64,000 bases of DNA. It comes from Sphingosinicella soli (lineage in GTDB: Bacteria; Pseudomonadota; Alphaproteobacteria; Sphingomonadales; Sphingomonadaceae). Numbering within the stretch: position 1 is the first letter of the stretch; every line of letters starts with the position of its first letter. The DNA lies in assembly GCF_014199685.1 (NCBI RefSeq), contig NZ_JACHNZ010000004.1:1-64000 (forward strand), read 5' to 3'. The notes under the pieces were generated by a model. That model was not told where the DNA came from. It saw only the letters and a list, made by a program, of their open reading frames with translations, and searched no databases. The position numbers were made by a program, and so were the translations under genes. Shown here piece by piece: positions 1-8,215 of the stretch.

Positions 1-90
1 GAGCGAAACTCGCGCTCAACATCAACCGATCGCCACGCCGCGGTGGGGTCCCTTTTGCACGCCGATCGGGGGTCCCTTTTGGACGCCGAT
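1..90. mobile_element. IS21-like element end with tandem 22-bp repeats
   Basis: Two direct copies of a 22-bp unit starting GGGGTCCCTTTT lie at 45-66 and 69-90. They differ at one base (gcac versus ggac) and are separated by CG. Spaced direct repeats with this kind of sequence are typical of IS21-family ends, so this is probably the outer end of an element that continues left of the window. No transposase reading frame could be confirmed in the first 44 bases. The repeats abut the transposase remnant that follows, so one element appears to have landed in or beside another. Confidence 0.5.
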
Positions 91-91
91 T

Positions 92-280
92 GACTATTAT
101 GAAAACCACGATCAGCTACGCAGGCACCTGGCTGACTTCGTCAATGCCTACAATTTTGCCCGGCGCCTCAAAACACTCAAAGGCCTCACCCCATATGAAT
201 ATGTCTGCAAAATATGGTCCGAGCAGCCAAAACGGTTTATCAGAGAACCGCACCATCAAAACGAGGGACTAAACACCTAG
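92..280 (+). pseudogene. C-terminal remnant of an IS481/IS3-type DDE transposase
   Basis: The frame beginning at 92 encodes about 62 residues containing FVNAYNFARRLKTLKGLTPY and ending EGLNT before a TAG at 278-280. This is the conserved tail of rve-domain transposases of the IS481 type. The frame has no start codon of its own, and the DDE catalytic core is missing, cut off by the IS21-like repeats at 45-90. It is a dead fragment. Its stop codon overlaps the last bases of the TetR gene on the other strand, so the regulator sits directly against the insertion scar. Confidence 0.75.
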
Positions 281-870
281 GCAGCGCTTAAAATATGCTC
301 TGCTGCCTCATCAAGTAGATCGAGGAACGAACTCGATCGTAGTTCAGGGCGCATCGCTATCTCGATTGCAGCGCCGCTCGCGAGCGCACTTACGAGCCGC
401 AAACGTAGTTCAAGGTTGCTCGGGTCCTCTGGCCCATTCGATAGAATTTTGAGCTTGCCTTCCAGATTCTCTGACGCCTTGTCTTGCGACATCAAGACTT
501 GCCGGACTTTTTCGTTCCGCATCGTCTCGGCGGCAATTTCAGTCATAAGCGCTGTACGGTTTCGGTCGAGCAACATCGACCTCAGGTCCCCAAGGAAATG
601 CTTGATGGCTGACCCGACCGTGGCGGGATGGTCCGCGAGCACGCTAGAAAGTCGGTAAAGCTGCCGCTGAGCATCGGCAGCAACGATAGCCTCGACGAGC
701 GCTTCCTTGCTTGGGAAAAACCGATAAACCAAGCCGACACTTACCCCGGCCTCAGCTGCTATGTCAGCGACTTTCGTGAGGGCAAAACCCGATCGGACGA
801 AGCACACTTTCGCGGCTTCCAATATTTGGGACTTCCGAACCTCCGGAGCCTCCGTGCGCCTCTGCTTCAT
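277..870 (-). CDS. TetR/AcrR family transcriptional regulator
   Basis: A 197-residue protein with an N-terminal TetR helix-turn-helix (about residues 14-60, including VADIAAEAGVSVGLVYRFF) and an all-alpha ligand domain of normal length. It is transcribed away from the esterase at 1002. The 131-bp gap between them holds two perfect palindromes of TetR-operator type, so it most likely represses itself and the esterase; this is inferred from layout. A GAGGTGA ribosome site precedes the ATG. The base composition is less GC-rich than the chromosome beyond 2 kb, which fits acquisition with the neighbouring IS remnants. The ligand is unknown. Confidence 0.9.
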   Translation of the reverse strand: MKQRRTEAPEVRKSQILEAAKVCFVRSGFALTKVADIAAEAGVSVGLVYRFFPSKEALVEAIVAADAQRQLYRLSSVLADHPATVGSAIKHFLGDLRSMLLDRNRTALMTEIAAETMRNEKVRQVLMSQDKASENLEGKLKILSNGPEDPSNLELRLRLVSALASGAAIEIAMRPELRSSSFLDLLDEAAEHILSAA

Positions 871-917
871 CCCATCACCTCACTCAGGGTCGCCATATCA
901 TGGTGCAGTCAGCTGTC

Positions 918-935
918 AATGAATCAAGATTCATT
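918..935. promoter_or_regulatory. Palindromic operator O1 (AATGAATC-AA-GATTCATT)
   Basis: A perfect 8-bp inverted repeat with a 2-bp centre, in the intergenic region of the divergent TetR and esterase genes. It lies just upstream of the esterase -35 hexamer. Size, symmetry and place fit a TetR-family binding site. The half-site TGAAT also occurs in the second palindrome at 970-983. Confidence 0.65.
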
Positions 936-939
936 CGCC

Positions 940-966
940 TTGCATCCTTAGTGAAGACGATATAAT
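940..966 (+). promoter_or_regulatory. Probable promoter of the esterase gene
   Basis: A TTGCAT -35-like hexamer (940-945) and a consensus TATAAT -10 (961-966) are separated by 15 bp, about 35 bp before the ATG at 1002. The palindromes at 918-935 and 970-983 bracket it, so a bound repressor would block both RNA polymerase entry and escape. Confidence 0.6.
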
Positions 967-969
967 GAC

Positions 970-983
970 TGAATGATCATTCA
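970..983. promoter_or_regulatory. Palindromic operator O2 (TGAATGATCATTCA)
   Basis: A perfect 14-bp palindrome 3 bp downstream of the TATAAT box, at the expected transcription start of the esterase. The TGAATGA/TCATTCA symmetry is common in TetR-family operators. It is the better of the two sites for direct repression of the esterase. Confidence 0.7.
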
Positions 984-1001
984 CTTCGGAAGCAGGATAC
1001 A

Positions 1002-2048
1002 ATGTTGCCGATACCGGATGAGGGTCCGCCGGACTGCACGATCATGAGCGGTCTATGGAACAGCAGCTATTTTGAGATGACCGCGCTCTCCAATGCCGAG
1101 CAATACCGCATCTTCATCGGTGGCCCCAATCCCTCCTTCTTCGCAGGCGATGCGGAGCAGGATGCGCGCTGTCCCGTGATCCTCGTCCTAGACGCCAAGC
1201 TGAACTTTGCTCTCGTTCATGCACAAGTTCAGATCATGAATTCTCTCGGCCAACTGCCTCCCGCGTACGTTGTGGGCATTGGCTATGCGGGCGACGAAAG
1301 CTTCTTCGAAAAGGACGCCATCCGACGTCAGGCTGACCTGACGCCGAGCCGGGGTGGAGAGCGGGAAGCGCAAACAGGAACCAACAACCGCGCAAGCGGC
1401 GTGGGTCATGGCGGCGCGAATGCCTTCCTTGCATTTCTGGAGTGCGAGCTTCTGCCACGCCTGCAAGCCACCTATCCCATCATGCAGGACGACCGAACCA
1501 TTGTGGGCCACTCGCTAGGAGGGCTGTTTTCCTCGTGGGTCCTGTTCCATAGGCCCCAGCTTTTTAATCGCTATGTCGTTGTCAGCCCGTCCTGGTGGTG
1601 GAACGAATACGAGATATGGCGTTGGGAAGCGGCCTACGCGGCCGTACATGCAGACTTGTCGGCACGCGTGTTTGTCACCTTTGGCGGGCTCGAGACCGCC
1701 ACGAACCATCGAAAGACGGTCGAGCGGGCGATGAACGTCGCTGATGGAGAACTCAAGAAAACCTTGGCCGACGCGCTTGTACAATCAGACCAGCACGGTT
1801 GGGCGAAAGGTGTGGAGTTGATACCAGAATTTCTGGAAATAATTACCCAGCGGCACTATCCCGGATTGGACCTCACCACCTTGATGCTACCTGATGAGAA
1901 TCACGAATCCATTCCGGGGGCCGCCTTCTCAAGAGGATTAAGGGCGGTGTTTGGGAGCTGGAAGTCTGCGCCCACAGTGCACGGGGATAGTCATCGAGCG
2001 CTTCGCCGCCGCCGCGACGGTGCTGACGCTGACGCCCGGCGTCGATAA
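1002..2048 (+). CDS. Alpha/beta-hydrolase esterase (IroE/Fes-like), C-terminus run-on
   Basis: An esterase of the COG2819 type, which hydrolyses ester bonds and includes enterochelin-esterase relatives. The nucleophile motif GHSLGG places the catalytic Ser near residue 171. A late NHESIPG motif supplies the likely His near 301. Family similarity ends around residue 320 (FGSW). The remaining 28 residues (APTVHGDSHR onwards, Arg-rich) are read from the neighbouring LysE gene in the wrong frame. The natural stop was therefore probably lost at the insertion junction, and the enzyme core looks intact. It starts at ATG 1002 after a purine-rich AGCAGGA and is likely controlled by the divergent TetR. 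There is no signal peptide, so it should be cytoplasmic. Substrate unknown. Confidence 0.8.
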   Translation: MLPIPDEGPPDCTIMSGLWNSSYFEMTALSNAEQYRIFIGGPNPSFFAGDAEQDARCPVILVLDAKLNFALVHAQVQIMNSLGQLPPAYVVGIGYAGDESFFEKDAIRRQADLTPSRGGEREAQTGTNNRASGVGHGGANAFLAFLECELLPRLQATYPIMQDDRTIVGHSLGGLFSSWVLFHRPQLFNRYVVVSPSWWWNEYEIWRWEAAYAAVHADLSARVFVTFGGLETATNHRKTVERAMNVADGELKKTLADALVQSDQHGWAKGVELIPEFLEIITQRHYPGLDLTTLMLPDENHESIPGAAFSRGLRAVFGSWKSAPTVHGDSHRALRRRRDGADADARRR

Positions 2049-2598
2049 CGCGATGGTGCTGCGCCGCGCCGCGAGCGGCCCGCGCAGCGCGACGTTCGCG
2101 GCGATCGGCATCGGGCTCGGCTGCCTGATTTGGGGCGGCGCGGTGTCGCTCGGGCTCGGCGCGCTGCTCGCGGCATCGGAAATGGCCTTCACCATCGTGA
2201 AATGGGCGGGCGCGGCGTATCTTCTTTATCTGGGCGTCGGCCTGATCCTGAAACCACGCAGCGCGCTCGCCGTGGGCGCCGCCGCGACAGGCGGTAGTGC
2301 GCGCGAGGCTTTCACGCAGGGGCTCGTCACCAATCTGCTGAACCCTAAGATCGGCGTGTTCTACATCACCTTCCTGCCGCAGTTCATTCCAACCGGCGTC
2401 GATCCCGCCGGGTTTTCCTTCATCCTTACAGGCGTGCACGTCTTGCTCGGCTCGGTGTGGTTCGCGCTGCTGATCGCCGCAACCGTGCCGCTCGGCCGGT
2501 TCCTCGCACGCCCGCTCGTATTGAAGCCGATGGACCGGCTGACAGGCGGCGTCTTCATCGCGTTCGGGCTGAAACTGGCGTTTTCGCGTTCCAGTTGA
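1951..2598 (+). CDS. LysE/RhtB-family exporter with damaged 5' end
   Basis: A LysE-superfamily inner-membrane exporter, which secretes amino acids or small metabolites. The family's first-helix signature TLTPGVDNAMVLR is present, followed by hydrophobic segments and the conserved NLLNPKIGVFYITFLPQF. No ATG precedes that signature in frame. The frame opens at a TTG (1951) inside the esterase gene, and the only other candidate is GTG at 2020, which would remove part of the first helix. An ATA at 1987 stands where a start codon would be expected. The 5' end was probably replaced or mutated when the 1-1990 segment arrived, so the gene may be poorly expressed or dead. It converges with ogt (6-bp gap). 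Confidence 0.7.
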   Translation: MGAGSLRPQCTGIVIERFAAAATVLTLTPGVDNAMVLRRAASGPRSATFAAIGIGLGCLIWGGAVSLGLGALLAASEMAFTIVKWAGAAYLLYLGVGLILKPRSALAVGAAATGGSAREAFTQGLVTNLLNPKIGVFYITFLPQFIPTGVDPAGFSFILTGVHVLLGSVWFALLIAATVPLGRFLARPLVLKPMDRLTGGVFIAFGLKLAFSRSS

Positions 2599-2604
2599 GT
2601 TGCT

Positions 2605-3162
2605 TCAGCCGAAAAGCCCCGGTTGCACCGCTGCCAGCACCGCGCCTTCGTGGGCGAGCAACCAGCGTTTGCGTTCGATACCACCGCCGAAGCCGGTGAG
2701 CGAACCGTCCGCGCCGATCACGCGGTGGCAGGGCACGATGATCGACACGGGATTCGCGCCGTTCGCAGCGCCGACGGCGCGCACGGCGGCCGGACGGCCG
2801 ATGGCGGCGGCCTGCTGCGCGTAGGTGCGGGTTTCGCCGGGCGGGATACGCCGCAGTGCCGCCCACGCTTCCTTCTGAAACGGCGTGCCGCCGGGATCGA
2901 CCTCGATCGCCGCCGTCGCCGCGAAATCACCCCCGAAGTAAGCAGCAAGCGCGCGGCTTACGCCTGCGGGCGGCGTTTCGTTCAGTTCGAGTATGGTATC
3001 GGGCCCTTGATAGCGGGCGAGGAGCGCCTGGAAGCGATCCTCTTTATCCACCCATTCGAGCGCTCTCACGCGTCCGTCCACACCCCAGACGCACAGCATT
3101 TCGCCGGTCGGCGTATCGATTCGCGCGGCGGCTAGAGTTTGTCTGGTGGAACGCTGCATCAT
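2605..3162 (-). CDS. ogt: Methylated-DNA--protein-cysteine methyltransferase
   Basis: A suicide repair enzyme that moves the methyl group from O6-methylguanine (or O4-methylthymine) in DNA to its own cysteine. The active-site motif IIVPCHRVIG places the acceptor Cys near residue 145. The helix-turn-helix DNA-binding region (GETRTYAQQAAAIGRP) and the Ada-like N-terminal subdomain precede it. At 185 residues it has normal length for a single-domain Ogt/MGMT. It starts 20 bp from the oppositely oriented AsmA gene, so the two probably share a short divergent promoter region. It converges with the LysE gene. Confidence 0.92.
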   Translation of the reverse strand: MMQRSTRQTLAAARIDTPTGEMLCVWGVDGRVRALEWVDKEDRFQALLARYQGPDTILELNETPPAGVSRALAAYFGGDFAATAAIEVDPGGTPFQKEAWAALRRIPPGETRTYAQQAAAIGRPAAVRAVGAANGANPVSIIVPCHRVIGADGSLTGFGGGIERKRWLLAHEGAVLAAVQPGLFG

Positions 3163-3182
3163 CGCCGCACGTTAGACTCCCC

Positions 3183-5225
3183 ATGCAGATGCCGTCCATC
3201 CGTGAGTGGCGCCGGAAACATGGTCAATCCGGCCGCGACGCATGGGATCGCTCTCCTGGCCCTGTAAAACTCGCGCTGAAGGCCGTGCTGTGGATGATCG
3301 GCACTTTGTTTCTGCTGTGGCTGATCCTGTTCATCACAAAGGGCCGCTTTCTGGAGCGCCCGTTTGAGCGCGTCGCCTCGAGCCTGACAGGCCGCGACGT
3401 GAGCGTGGGCGGCGACTTTCAGTTGTATTCGAACCCGCACATCACGTTCCGCGCGCAGCGGCTCGTCATCACCAATCCCGAATGGGCCGAGAACGACCGC
3501 TTCGTCGATGCAAAACGCATCGATCTGAACATCGACATACTTCGGCTGATCTTCGGGAAAACATTGTTCCGGCAGGCGACGCTTGAAGACACACAGTTTG
3601 CGATGGAGTGGGACAAGGCGGGCGCACGCAACAGCTGGACGTTCGGCGACACGCCCGGCGAGCCGTTCCGGCTTCCCGAAATCCGGCGCGCCACGATCAC
3701 CGGCACGACGCTTGCCTATCGCGACCCGCCGCGGCGGCTGATCGCCGACCTCGCCTTCGCACCGATCGCCGCACGATCGAGCCGGTTCGGTGAGGCGATC
3801 GGCTTCCGGGGCGGCGGCACCTCGATGGGTAAGGCCTTCGACGTAACCGGCCGTATGGAAAGCCCGAATGCCACGGCGGCGGGCGGGCGCAACGATCTCG
3901 CCTTCCGGATCGAGGTCGGCGACAGCCAGATCGACGCGGCCGGAACCCTGCCCGGCGTGACCGAACTCGACGGCGCGATGCTGAATGTTCGCGCGCGGGG
4001 CGGCAATCTTGCGACGCCCTTCCTCCTGCTGGGCGTCGCCATCCCCGAAACGCGGCGCTTTGATCTGGGCGGCGAACTGCGGCCCGTGGGCAACGAATGG
4101 CGTATGACGAAGATCGCCGGAACTTTCGGGCAAAGCGACCTTTCCGGCAGCATGACGGTGCGCACCGGCGGCGAGCGGCTGTTCATCGCGGCGGACCTTG
4201 CCAGCCGCGCGCTCGATATCCTCGACGCCGGACCGTGGATCGGCATTTCGCCCGAGCGACTGGAGCGCATGGGCGGCAAGGGCGCAATCACCACGGAAGG
4301 CGGGCGCCCGCGCGTGCTGCCCAATGCACCGCTGAACGCCGAAGGACTCAATCGCTTCGATGCGCGCATCGGCTACCGCGCGACCGCCGTGCGCACGGGC
4401 ACGATCCCCTTGCAGAATCTGGAGCTGAAACTGGCGCTCGACAACCGGCAGCTGGCGCTGACGCCCGTGAAATTCGATTTTGCCGGCGGCACGCTGACCG
4501 GGAACATCAACGTAAACGCACGCCAGTCGCCCGTGGTGACGCGCTATGACGTGAACCTCAGCCCCGTTCGCATCGCCGAGATGCTCCGCGGTTTCGGTGT
4601 GGAAAGCAGCGGAACGAACGGCGTGCTGAAAGGCCGCCTGAACCTTACGGGATACGGCGACGACATTCGCGAATCGCTGGGATCGGCGAACGGGCGTATC
4701 GCGGTGATCCTGCCGCAGGGCAATCTGTGGCTGCGCAACGCGGAGCTTCTGGAGCTCGACATCGGCGACTTCGTGGAAGCGGCGCTCGGCGACAAGCTGA
4801 AGGAACCCGCGCGCATCCGCTGCGGCCTGCTCGCCTTCACGGTGAAGGACGGCATCGGCCGCGCGGACCCCATCTTCATCGATACGCGCCGGAACGTGAT
4901 CCGGGGCGGCGGCAGCATCAGCTTCAAGGACGAAAGCCTCGACCTCGCGCTGGAAGCGGACGCGAAGAACCCCAGCCTGTTTTCGGGCCAGTCGCCGGTG
5001 GGCGTGGGCGGCTGGTTCGCGGCGCCGACGATCAACCCCATCTCGGGCAAGCTGATCGGGCGCGTGGCGGCGGGCGCCGCTCTCGGCGCGCTGATCTCAC
5101 CGCTTGCGGTGCTTGTCGCGTTCATCGACCTCGGCGACGAGGAGGATACGAACTGCGCTCCGGTGCTTGCCGGAGCGAGCGGTGCGGCGGTGCGCGCGGC
5201 GGACAAGGCGGCCGAGGACAAGTAG
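3183..5225 (+). CDS. AsmA family protein
   Basis: A 680-residue envelope protein of the AsmA family, whose members tether the inner membrane and support phospholipid transport or outer-membrane assembly. One membrane-spanning segment lies near residues 33-57 (LWMIGTLFLLWLILF). A long beta-rich periplasmic region follows with the typical N-terminal AsmA pattern (RDVSVGGDFQL, then ITNPEWA) and a C-terminal AsmA_2-like part (NGVLKGRLNLTGYG, GNLWLRNAELLELDIGD). The frame is open for another 109 codons upstream, but that part is antisense to ogt. ATG 3183 is chosen because it lies just after the ogt start and gives a proper N-terminus. The gene converges with the phosphatase at 5231 with a 5-bp gap. 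Confidence 0.87.
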   Translation: MQMPSIREWRRKHGQSGRDAWDRSPGPVKLALKAVLWMIGTLFLLWLILFITKGRFLERPFERVASSLTGRDVSVGGDFQLYSNPHITFRAQRLVITNPEWAENDRFVDAKRIDLNIDILRLIFGKTLFRQATLEDTQFAMEWDKAGARNSWTFGDTPGEPFRLPEIRRATITGTTLAYRDPPRRLIADLAFAPIAARSSRFGEAIGFRGGGTSMGKAFDVTGRMESPNATAAGGRNDLAFRIEVGDSQIDAAGTLPGVTELDGAMLNVRARGGNLATPFLLLGVAIPETRRFDLGGELRPVGNEWRMTKIAGTFGQSDLSGSMTVRTGGERLFIAADLASRALDILDAGPWIGISPERLERMGGKGAITTEGGRPRVLPNAPLNAEGLNRFDARIGYRATAVRTGTIPLQNLELKLALDNRQLALTPVKFDFAGGTLTGNINVNARQSPVVTRYDVNLSPVRIAEMLRGFGVESSGTNGVLKGRLNLTGYGDDIRESLGSANGRIAVILPQGNLWLRNAELLELDIGDFVEAALGDKLKEPARIRCGLLAFTVKDGIGRADPIFIDTRRNVIRGGGSISFKDESLDLALEADAKNPSLFSGQSPVGVGGWFAAPTINPISGKLIGRVAAGAALGALISPLAVLVAFIDLGDEEDTNCAPVLAGASGAAVRAADKAAEDK

Positions 5226-5230
5226 ACGAA

Positions 5231-6001
5231 TTAGTCGCGGAGGCGCCGGGAAACCTCGGGGAGCAGCGAAGTATCCCCCAGGGCGATGACGCTGCCGTCG
5301 CTCTCGCCGGTGAGGGGGCGGCCCTGCCAGTCCGTCATCGAGCCGCCCGCGCCGATGACGATGGGCGCGAGCGCGGCGAAATCGTGCAGCTTGAGGTTCG
5401 CCTCCACGACGAGGTCGATGTGGCCGGCGGCGACGAGGCCGTAGTTGTAGCAGTCTCCGCCGTAGACGAGCTGGCCGGAGGCCTCGGAAAGCGCCTCGAA
5501 ACGCGCGCGCTGCGGCGCATCGAAATATTGCGGGCCGGACGACGCGATAAACGCCATCGACAGCGCCGGGCAGCGGCGCGTGGTTATGGCCGCGCCGTTC
5601 AGCGTGGTCGCCCGGCCCTCCGCGCCCGCCCAGCGATCGCGGCCGATCGGCTGATCGATGATGCCGAGCACGGGGCGGTTTTCCTCCAGCAGCGCGATCA
5701 GCGTGCCGAAAATCGGCCGCCCCGCGATGAAGCTGCGCGTGCCGTCGATCGGATCGAGCACCCAGACGCGCGCGGCGCCCGGATTGGAGACGCCGAACTC
5801 CTCGCCGATGATGCCGTCGCCGGGCCGCTCCGCCGCGATGAGCGTGCGCATCGCGGTTTCCGCCGCGCGGTCCGCGACGGTGACGGGCGAGGCGTCGCCC
5901 TTCGTTTCGACCTCGACGCGGGCGCGGAACCACGGGCGGATCGCTTCACCCGCGGCATCGGCAAGGCGGTGCGCGAAGGCAAGGTCGTCGGCGCGGCTCA
6001 T
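5231..6001 (-). CDS. hisN: Inositol-monophosphatase family enzyme, probable histidinol-phosphatase
   Basis: A 256-residue Mg-dependent phosphatase of the inositol monophosphatase superfamily. The metal-binding motifs are visible: GEE near residues 66-68, DPIDGTRSF near 83-91, and a late HDFAALAPIVIGAGG motif. Family members acting on histidinol phosphate carry the DGTRSF form and this length, and sphingomonads lack the HAD-type HisB phosphatase. The likely role is therefore histidine biosynthesis, but inositol phosphate or another sugar phosphate cannot be excluded. It is transcribed alone, divergent from the glutathione S-transferase 63 bp away. Confidence 0.78.
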   Translation of the reverse strand: MSRADDLAFAHRLADAAGEAIRPWFRARVEVETKGDASPVTVADRAAETAMRTLIAAERPGDGIIGEEFGVSNPGAARVWVLDPIDGTRSFIAGRPIFGTLIALLEENRPVLGIIDQPIGRDRWAGAEGRATTLNGAAITTRRCPALSMAFIASSGPQYFDAPQRARFEALSEASGQLVYGGDCYNYGLVAAGHIDLVVEANLKLHDFAALAPIVIGAGGSMTDWQGRPLTGESDGSVIALGDTSLLPEVSRRLRD

Positions 6002-6064
6002 GGTTCGCCTTTCCTTGCCTGCACCGCGCCGCTAGCGTGCGCAAAATTGTTCAGGGAATCATGC

Positions 6065-6673
6065 ATGAAGCTCTACATGTCCTACACCTCCCCCTATGCG
6101 CGCAAGGTGCGTGTGTTCGCCCGCGAACTCGATCTTGAGGATGCCGTCGACGAGGTGCCGGTCAATCCGCTCGACGACCCCGACGATCTCGTCTCGGTGA
6201 ACCCGGTCTCGAAGATCCCCGCGCTCATCACCGATGACGGGACGTCGGTGCACGACAGCCGCGTGATCCTGGCCTATCTGGCGAGCCTGAAAGACCCCGG
6301 CGATCTCTACCCCGCCCCCGGCGATCCCAAACGCTGGGCAGCCATGACGCTTGCCGCGCACATCGACGCCATTCTGGACGCCGCCGTCGCCTGGCGCATG
6401 GAGACGCAGCGCCAGCCGGGCGAACGCTCGATCTTCTGGCAGGGACGGTGGCGCGGAAAGATCGAGCGCGCGCTCGATGCGCTTCCCGCGATGCTGGATG
6501 CCGCGCCCGCCTATCGCCGCTACGCCGAAATGCTGTCGGTGATCGCGCTCGAATACATCGACTATCGCCATCCGGTGCTCGACTGGAAGCGTACCCGGCC
6601 GGCGCTGACGAAGCTCCACGACGAATGGGCCTCGCGGTCTTCAATGGTGGAAACACAGTTCCCGGCAACCTGA
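6065..6673 (+). CDS. Glutathione S-transferase family protein
   Basis: A 202-residue protein. The N-terminal thioredoxin-like domain begins MKLYMSYTSPYARKVRVFA; the serine of TSPYARK is the usual catalytic residue in this class, and NPVSKIPALITDDG holds the cis-proline. The DSRVILAYL helix completes the glutathione site, and an all-alpha C-terminal domain follows (from about residue 85). The frame stays open far upstream, but that part is antisense to the phosphatase. ATG 6065 matches the family start exactly. The substrate cannot be told. The gene ends 11 bp before a tRNA on the opposite strand. Confidence 0.88.
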   Translation: MKLYMSYTSPYARKVRVFARELDLEDAVDEVPVNPLDDPDDLVSVNPVSKIPALITDDGTSVHDSRVILAYLASLKDPGDLYPAPGDPKRWAAMTLAAHIDAILDAAVAWRMETQRQPGERSIFWQGRWRGKIERALDALPAMLDAAPAYRRYAEMLSVIALEYIDYRHPVLDWKRTRPALTKLHDEWASRSSMVETQFPAT

Positions 6674-6684
6674 GGGACTGCGCG

Positions 6685-6761
6685 TGGTCGGGGAGAGAGG
6701 ATTCGAACCTCCGGCCCCTGCCTCCCGAAGACAGTGCTCTACCAGGCTGAGCTACTCCCCG
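6685..6761 (-). tRNA. tRNA-Pro(CGG)
   Basis: A 77-nt cloverleaf on the minus strand. The acceptor stem is CGGGGAG/CTCCCCG, the D arm contains AGCTCAG, the anticodon loop is TTCGGGA (anticodon CGG), the T arm contains GGTTCGAATCC, and the CCA end is encoded. There is no mismatch in the acceptor stem. Confidence 0.95.
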
Positions 6762-6846
6762 ACGCGCAGGCGATGACCGCTGTGGGCAAGAGCCCTCGGG
6801 ACAGCGGACGGCGGCTTATAGCGGCGAGGTTTGACCCCCGCAAGCC

Positions 6847-8151
6847 TCAGCTTCGCGCTGCCGACATCATATCGTCGACCAGCACGAATTTCTCGCGGGG
6901 GGCGCCGCCGCGCGCGCGCGCGACCTCGGCGGCGTCGATCTTCTGCCAATCCCGGAACGTGACGATGTCGATGCCCTTTTCGGCCGCGAGCGCATCCAGA
7001 CCGGCGCGCCCGGCCTTGCCCGAAGATGTGACCTGTGACGCGATCAATTCCGAAATGGCGAAGCCGTCGGGCCGGTTCGTGCCGATCGTGCCCGTCGCGC
7101 CGCGCCGCGCCCAGCCGACGCAGTAGAGGCCGGGCGAGATGCGGCCTTCGTCGTTCACGAAACGCCCGCCGCGCTCGTCGTAGGGGACGCCCGCGATCGG
7201 CAGCGTGCGGTAGCCGATGCAGCTGACCACCATGCCGCAGGGGATATCGAGCATTTCGCCCGTCCCCTCGGCGCGGCCGTCGACGAGGCGGGTGCGTTCG
7301 AGGCGCAGCGCCTCGACCCGGCCCTCGCCCAGCACCGCGACGGGGCGCAGGAAGAAATCGAAGTGGACGCGGACGGGTTTTTCAAGGTCAGGACCGGCGG
7401 CGGCGAAACCGCGCAGCGCGGTAACGACCTTGCGGAGACCCGGCTCCAGCGCCTCGTCGTCTTCCACGGGCGGAAACGCAGCGGGATCGACGATGGGCGT
7501 CGCGCGCACAAGCTCGCCCATCTCGCCAACTTCCTTGGGCGTGAAGCTGACCTGATGCGGGCCGCGGCGGCCGACGATGCGGATGCACTTCACCTGCGAC
7601 ACGGCAAGCGCATCGACGGCGTGCTGCACGATGTCCGCGCCTTCGAACTCTTCGGGCAGCTTCGCGAGGATGCGCGCGCAATCGATCGCGACATTGCCGT
7701 TGCCGACGACGACGACCGCCTCGCTTTCCAGCGGCGGCGCGAGATCGGCGAAATCCGGATGACCGTTGTACCAGCCGACGAACGCGGCGGAGCCGAGAAC
7801 GCCGGGGAGGTTTTCGCCCGGCACGCCGAGCGGACGATCGGTGGGCGCGCCGGTGGCGAGCACCACGGCATCATAGAGCCCGAGCAGGTCTTCGATCGCG
7901 ATGCCGCCATCCCCCACCGGGACGTTTCCGGCGAAGCGGACATTGTCGGAAAGCGCTGTCTTTTCGTAGCGGCGCGAAACCGCCTTGATCGACTGGTGAT
8001 CGGGCGCGACGCCCGCACGGATCAGCCCGAAGGGCGTCGGCAACCGATCGATGATATCGATGCGCACATCGCCGCCGTTCAGCTTCTGCGCGGCCTCTGC
8101 AGTATAATAACCGGCCGGACCCGAACCGACGATCGCGATCTGAAGCGTCAT
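6847..8151 (-). CDS. Ferredoxin/adrenodoxin--NADP+ reductase (FprA-type)
   Basis: A 434-residue flavoprotein that passes electrons between NADPH and ferredoxin. The FAD dinucleotide fold opens the protein (VGSGPAGYYTAE, residues 8-19). The NADP-binding fold follows near 148-163 (VVGNGNVAIDCARIL), and the C-terminal part has the conserved YCVGWARRGATGTIGTNR. This is the adrenodoxin-reductase class rather than the small plant-type Fpr. A partner ferredoxin or P450 is not present nearby. The gene stands alone, divergent from the DUF969 gene. Confidence 0.87.
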   Translation of the reverse strand: MTLQIAIVGSGPAGYYTAEAAQKLNGGDVRIDIIDRLPTPFGLIRAGVAPDHQSIKAVSRRYEKTALSDNVRFAGNVPVGDGGIAIEDLLGLYDAVVLATGAPTDRPLGVPGENLPGVLGSAAFVGWYNGHPDFADLAPPLESEAVVVVGNGNVAIDCARILAKLPEEFEGADIVQHAVDALAVSQVKCIRIVGRRGPHQVSFTPKEVGEMGELVRATPIVDPAAFPPVEDDEALEPGLRKVVTALRGFAAAGPDLEKPVRVHFDFFLRPVAVLGEGRVEALRLERTRLVDGRAEGTGEMLDIPCGMVVSCIGYRTLPIAGVPYDERGGRFVNDEGRISPGLYCVGWARRGATGTIGTNRPDGFAISELIASQVTSSGKAGRAGLDALAAEKGIDIVTFRDWQKIDAAEVARARGGAPREKFVLVDDMMSAARS

Positions 8152-8215
8152 TAAGGTCTTCCCGCAAGCTGTTTTTTTCCGATGCTAAACCCGGCAGGCG
8201 CGATGTAAAGACGCT

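Noticed and set aside
4727-6673. 648-residue plus-strand frame ending in the GST
   Set aside because: Only the last 202 residues match a family. The rest is Arg/Ala-rich antisense of the AsmA end and the phosphatase. The real start is ATG 6065.
6685-6761. tRNA-Pro and tRNA-Val as integration sites
   Set aside because: No integrase, no duplicated tRNA 3' end and no composition change beside either gene.
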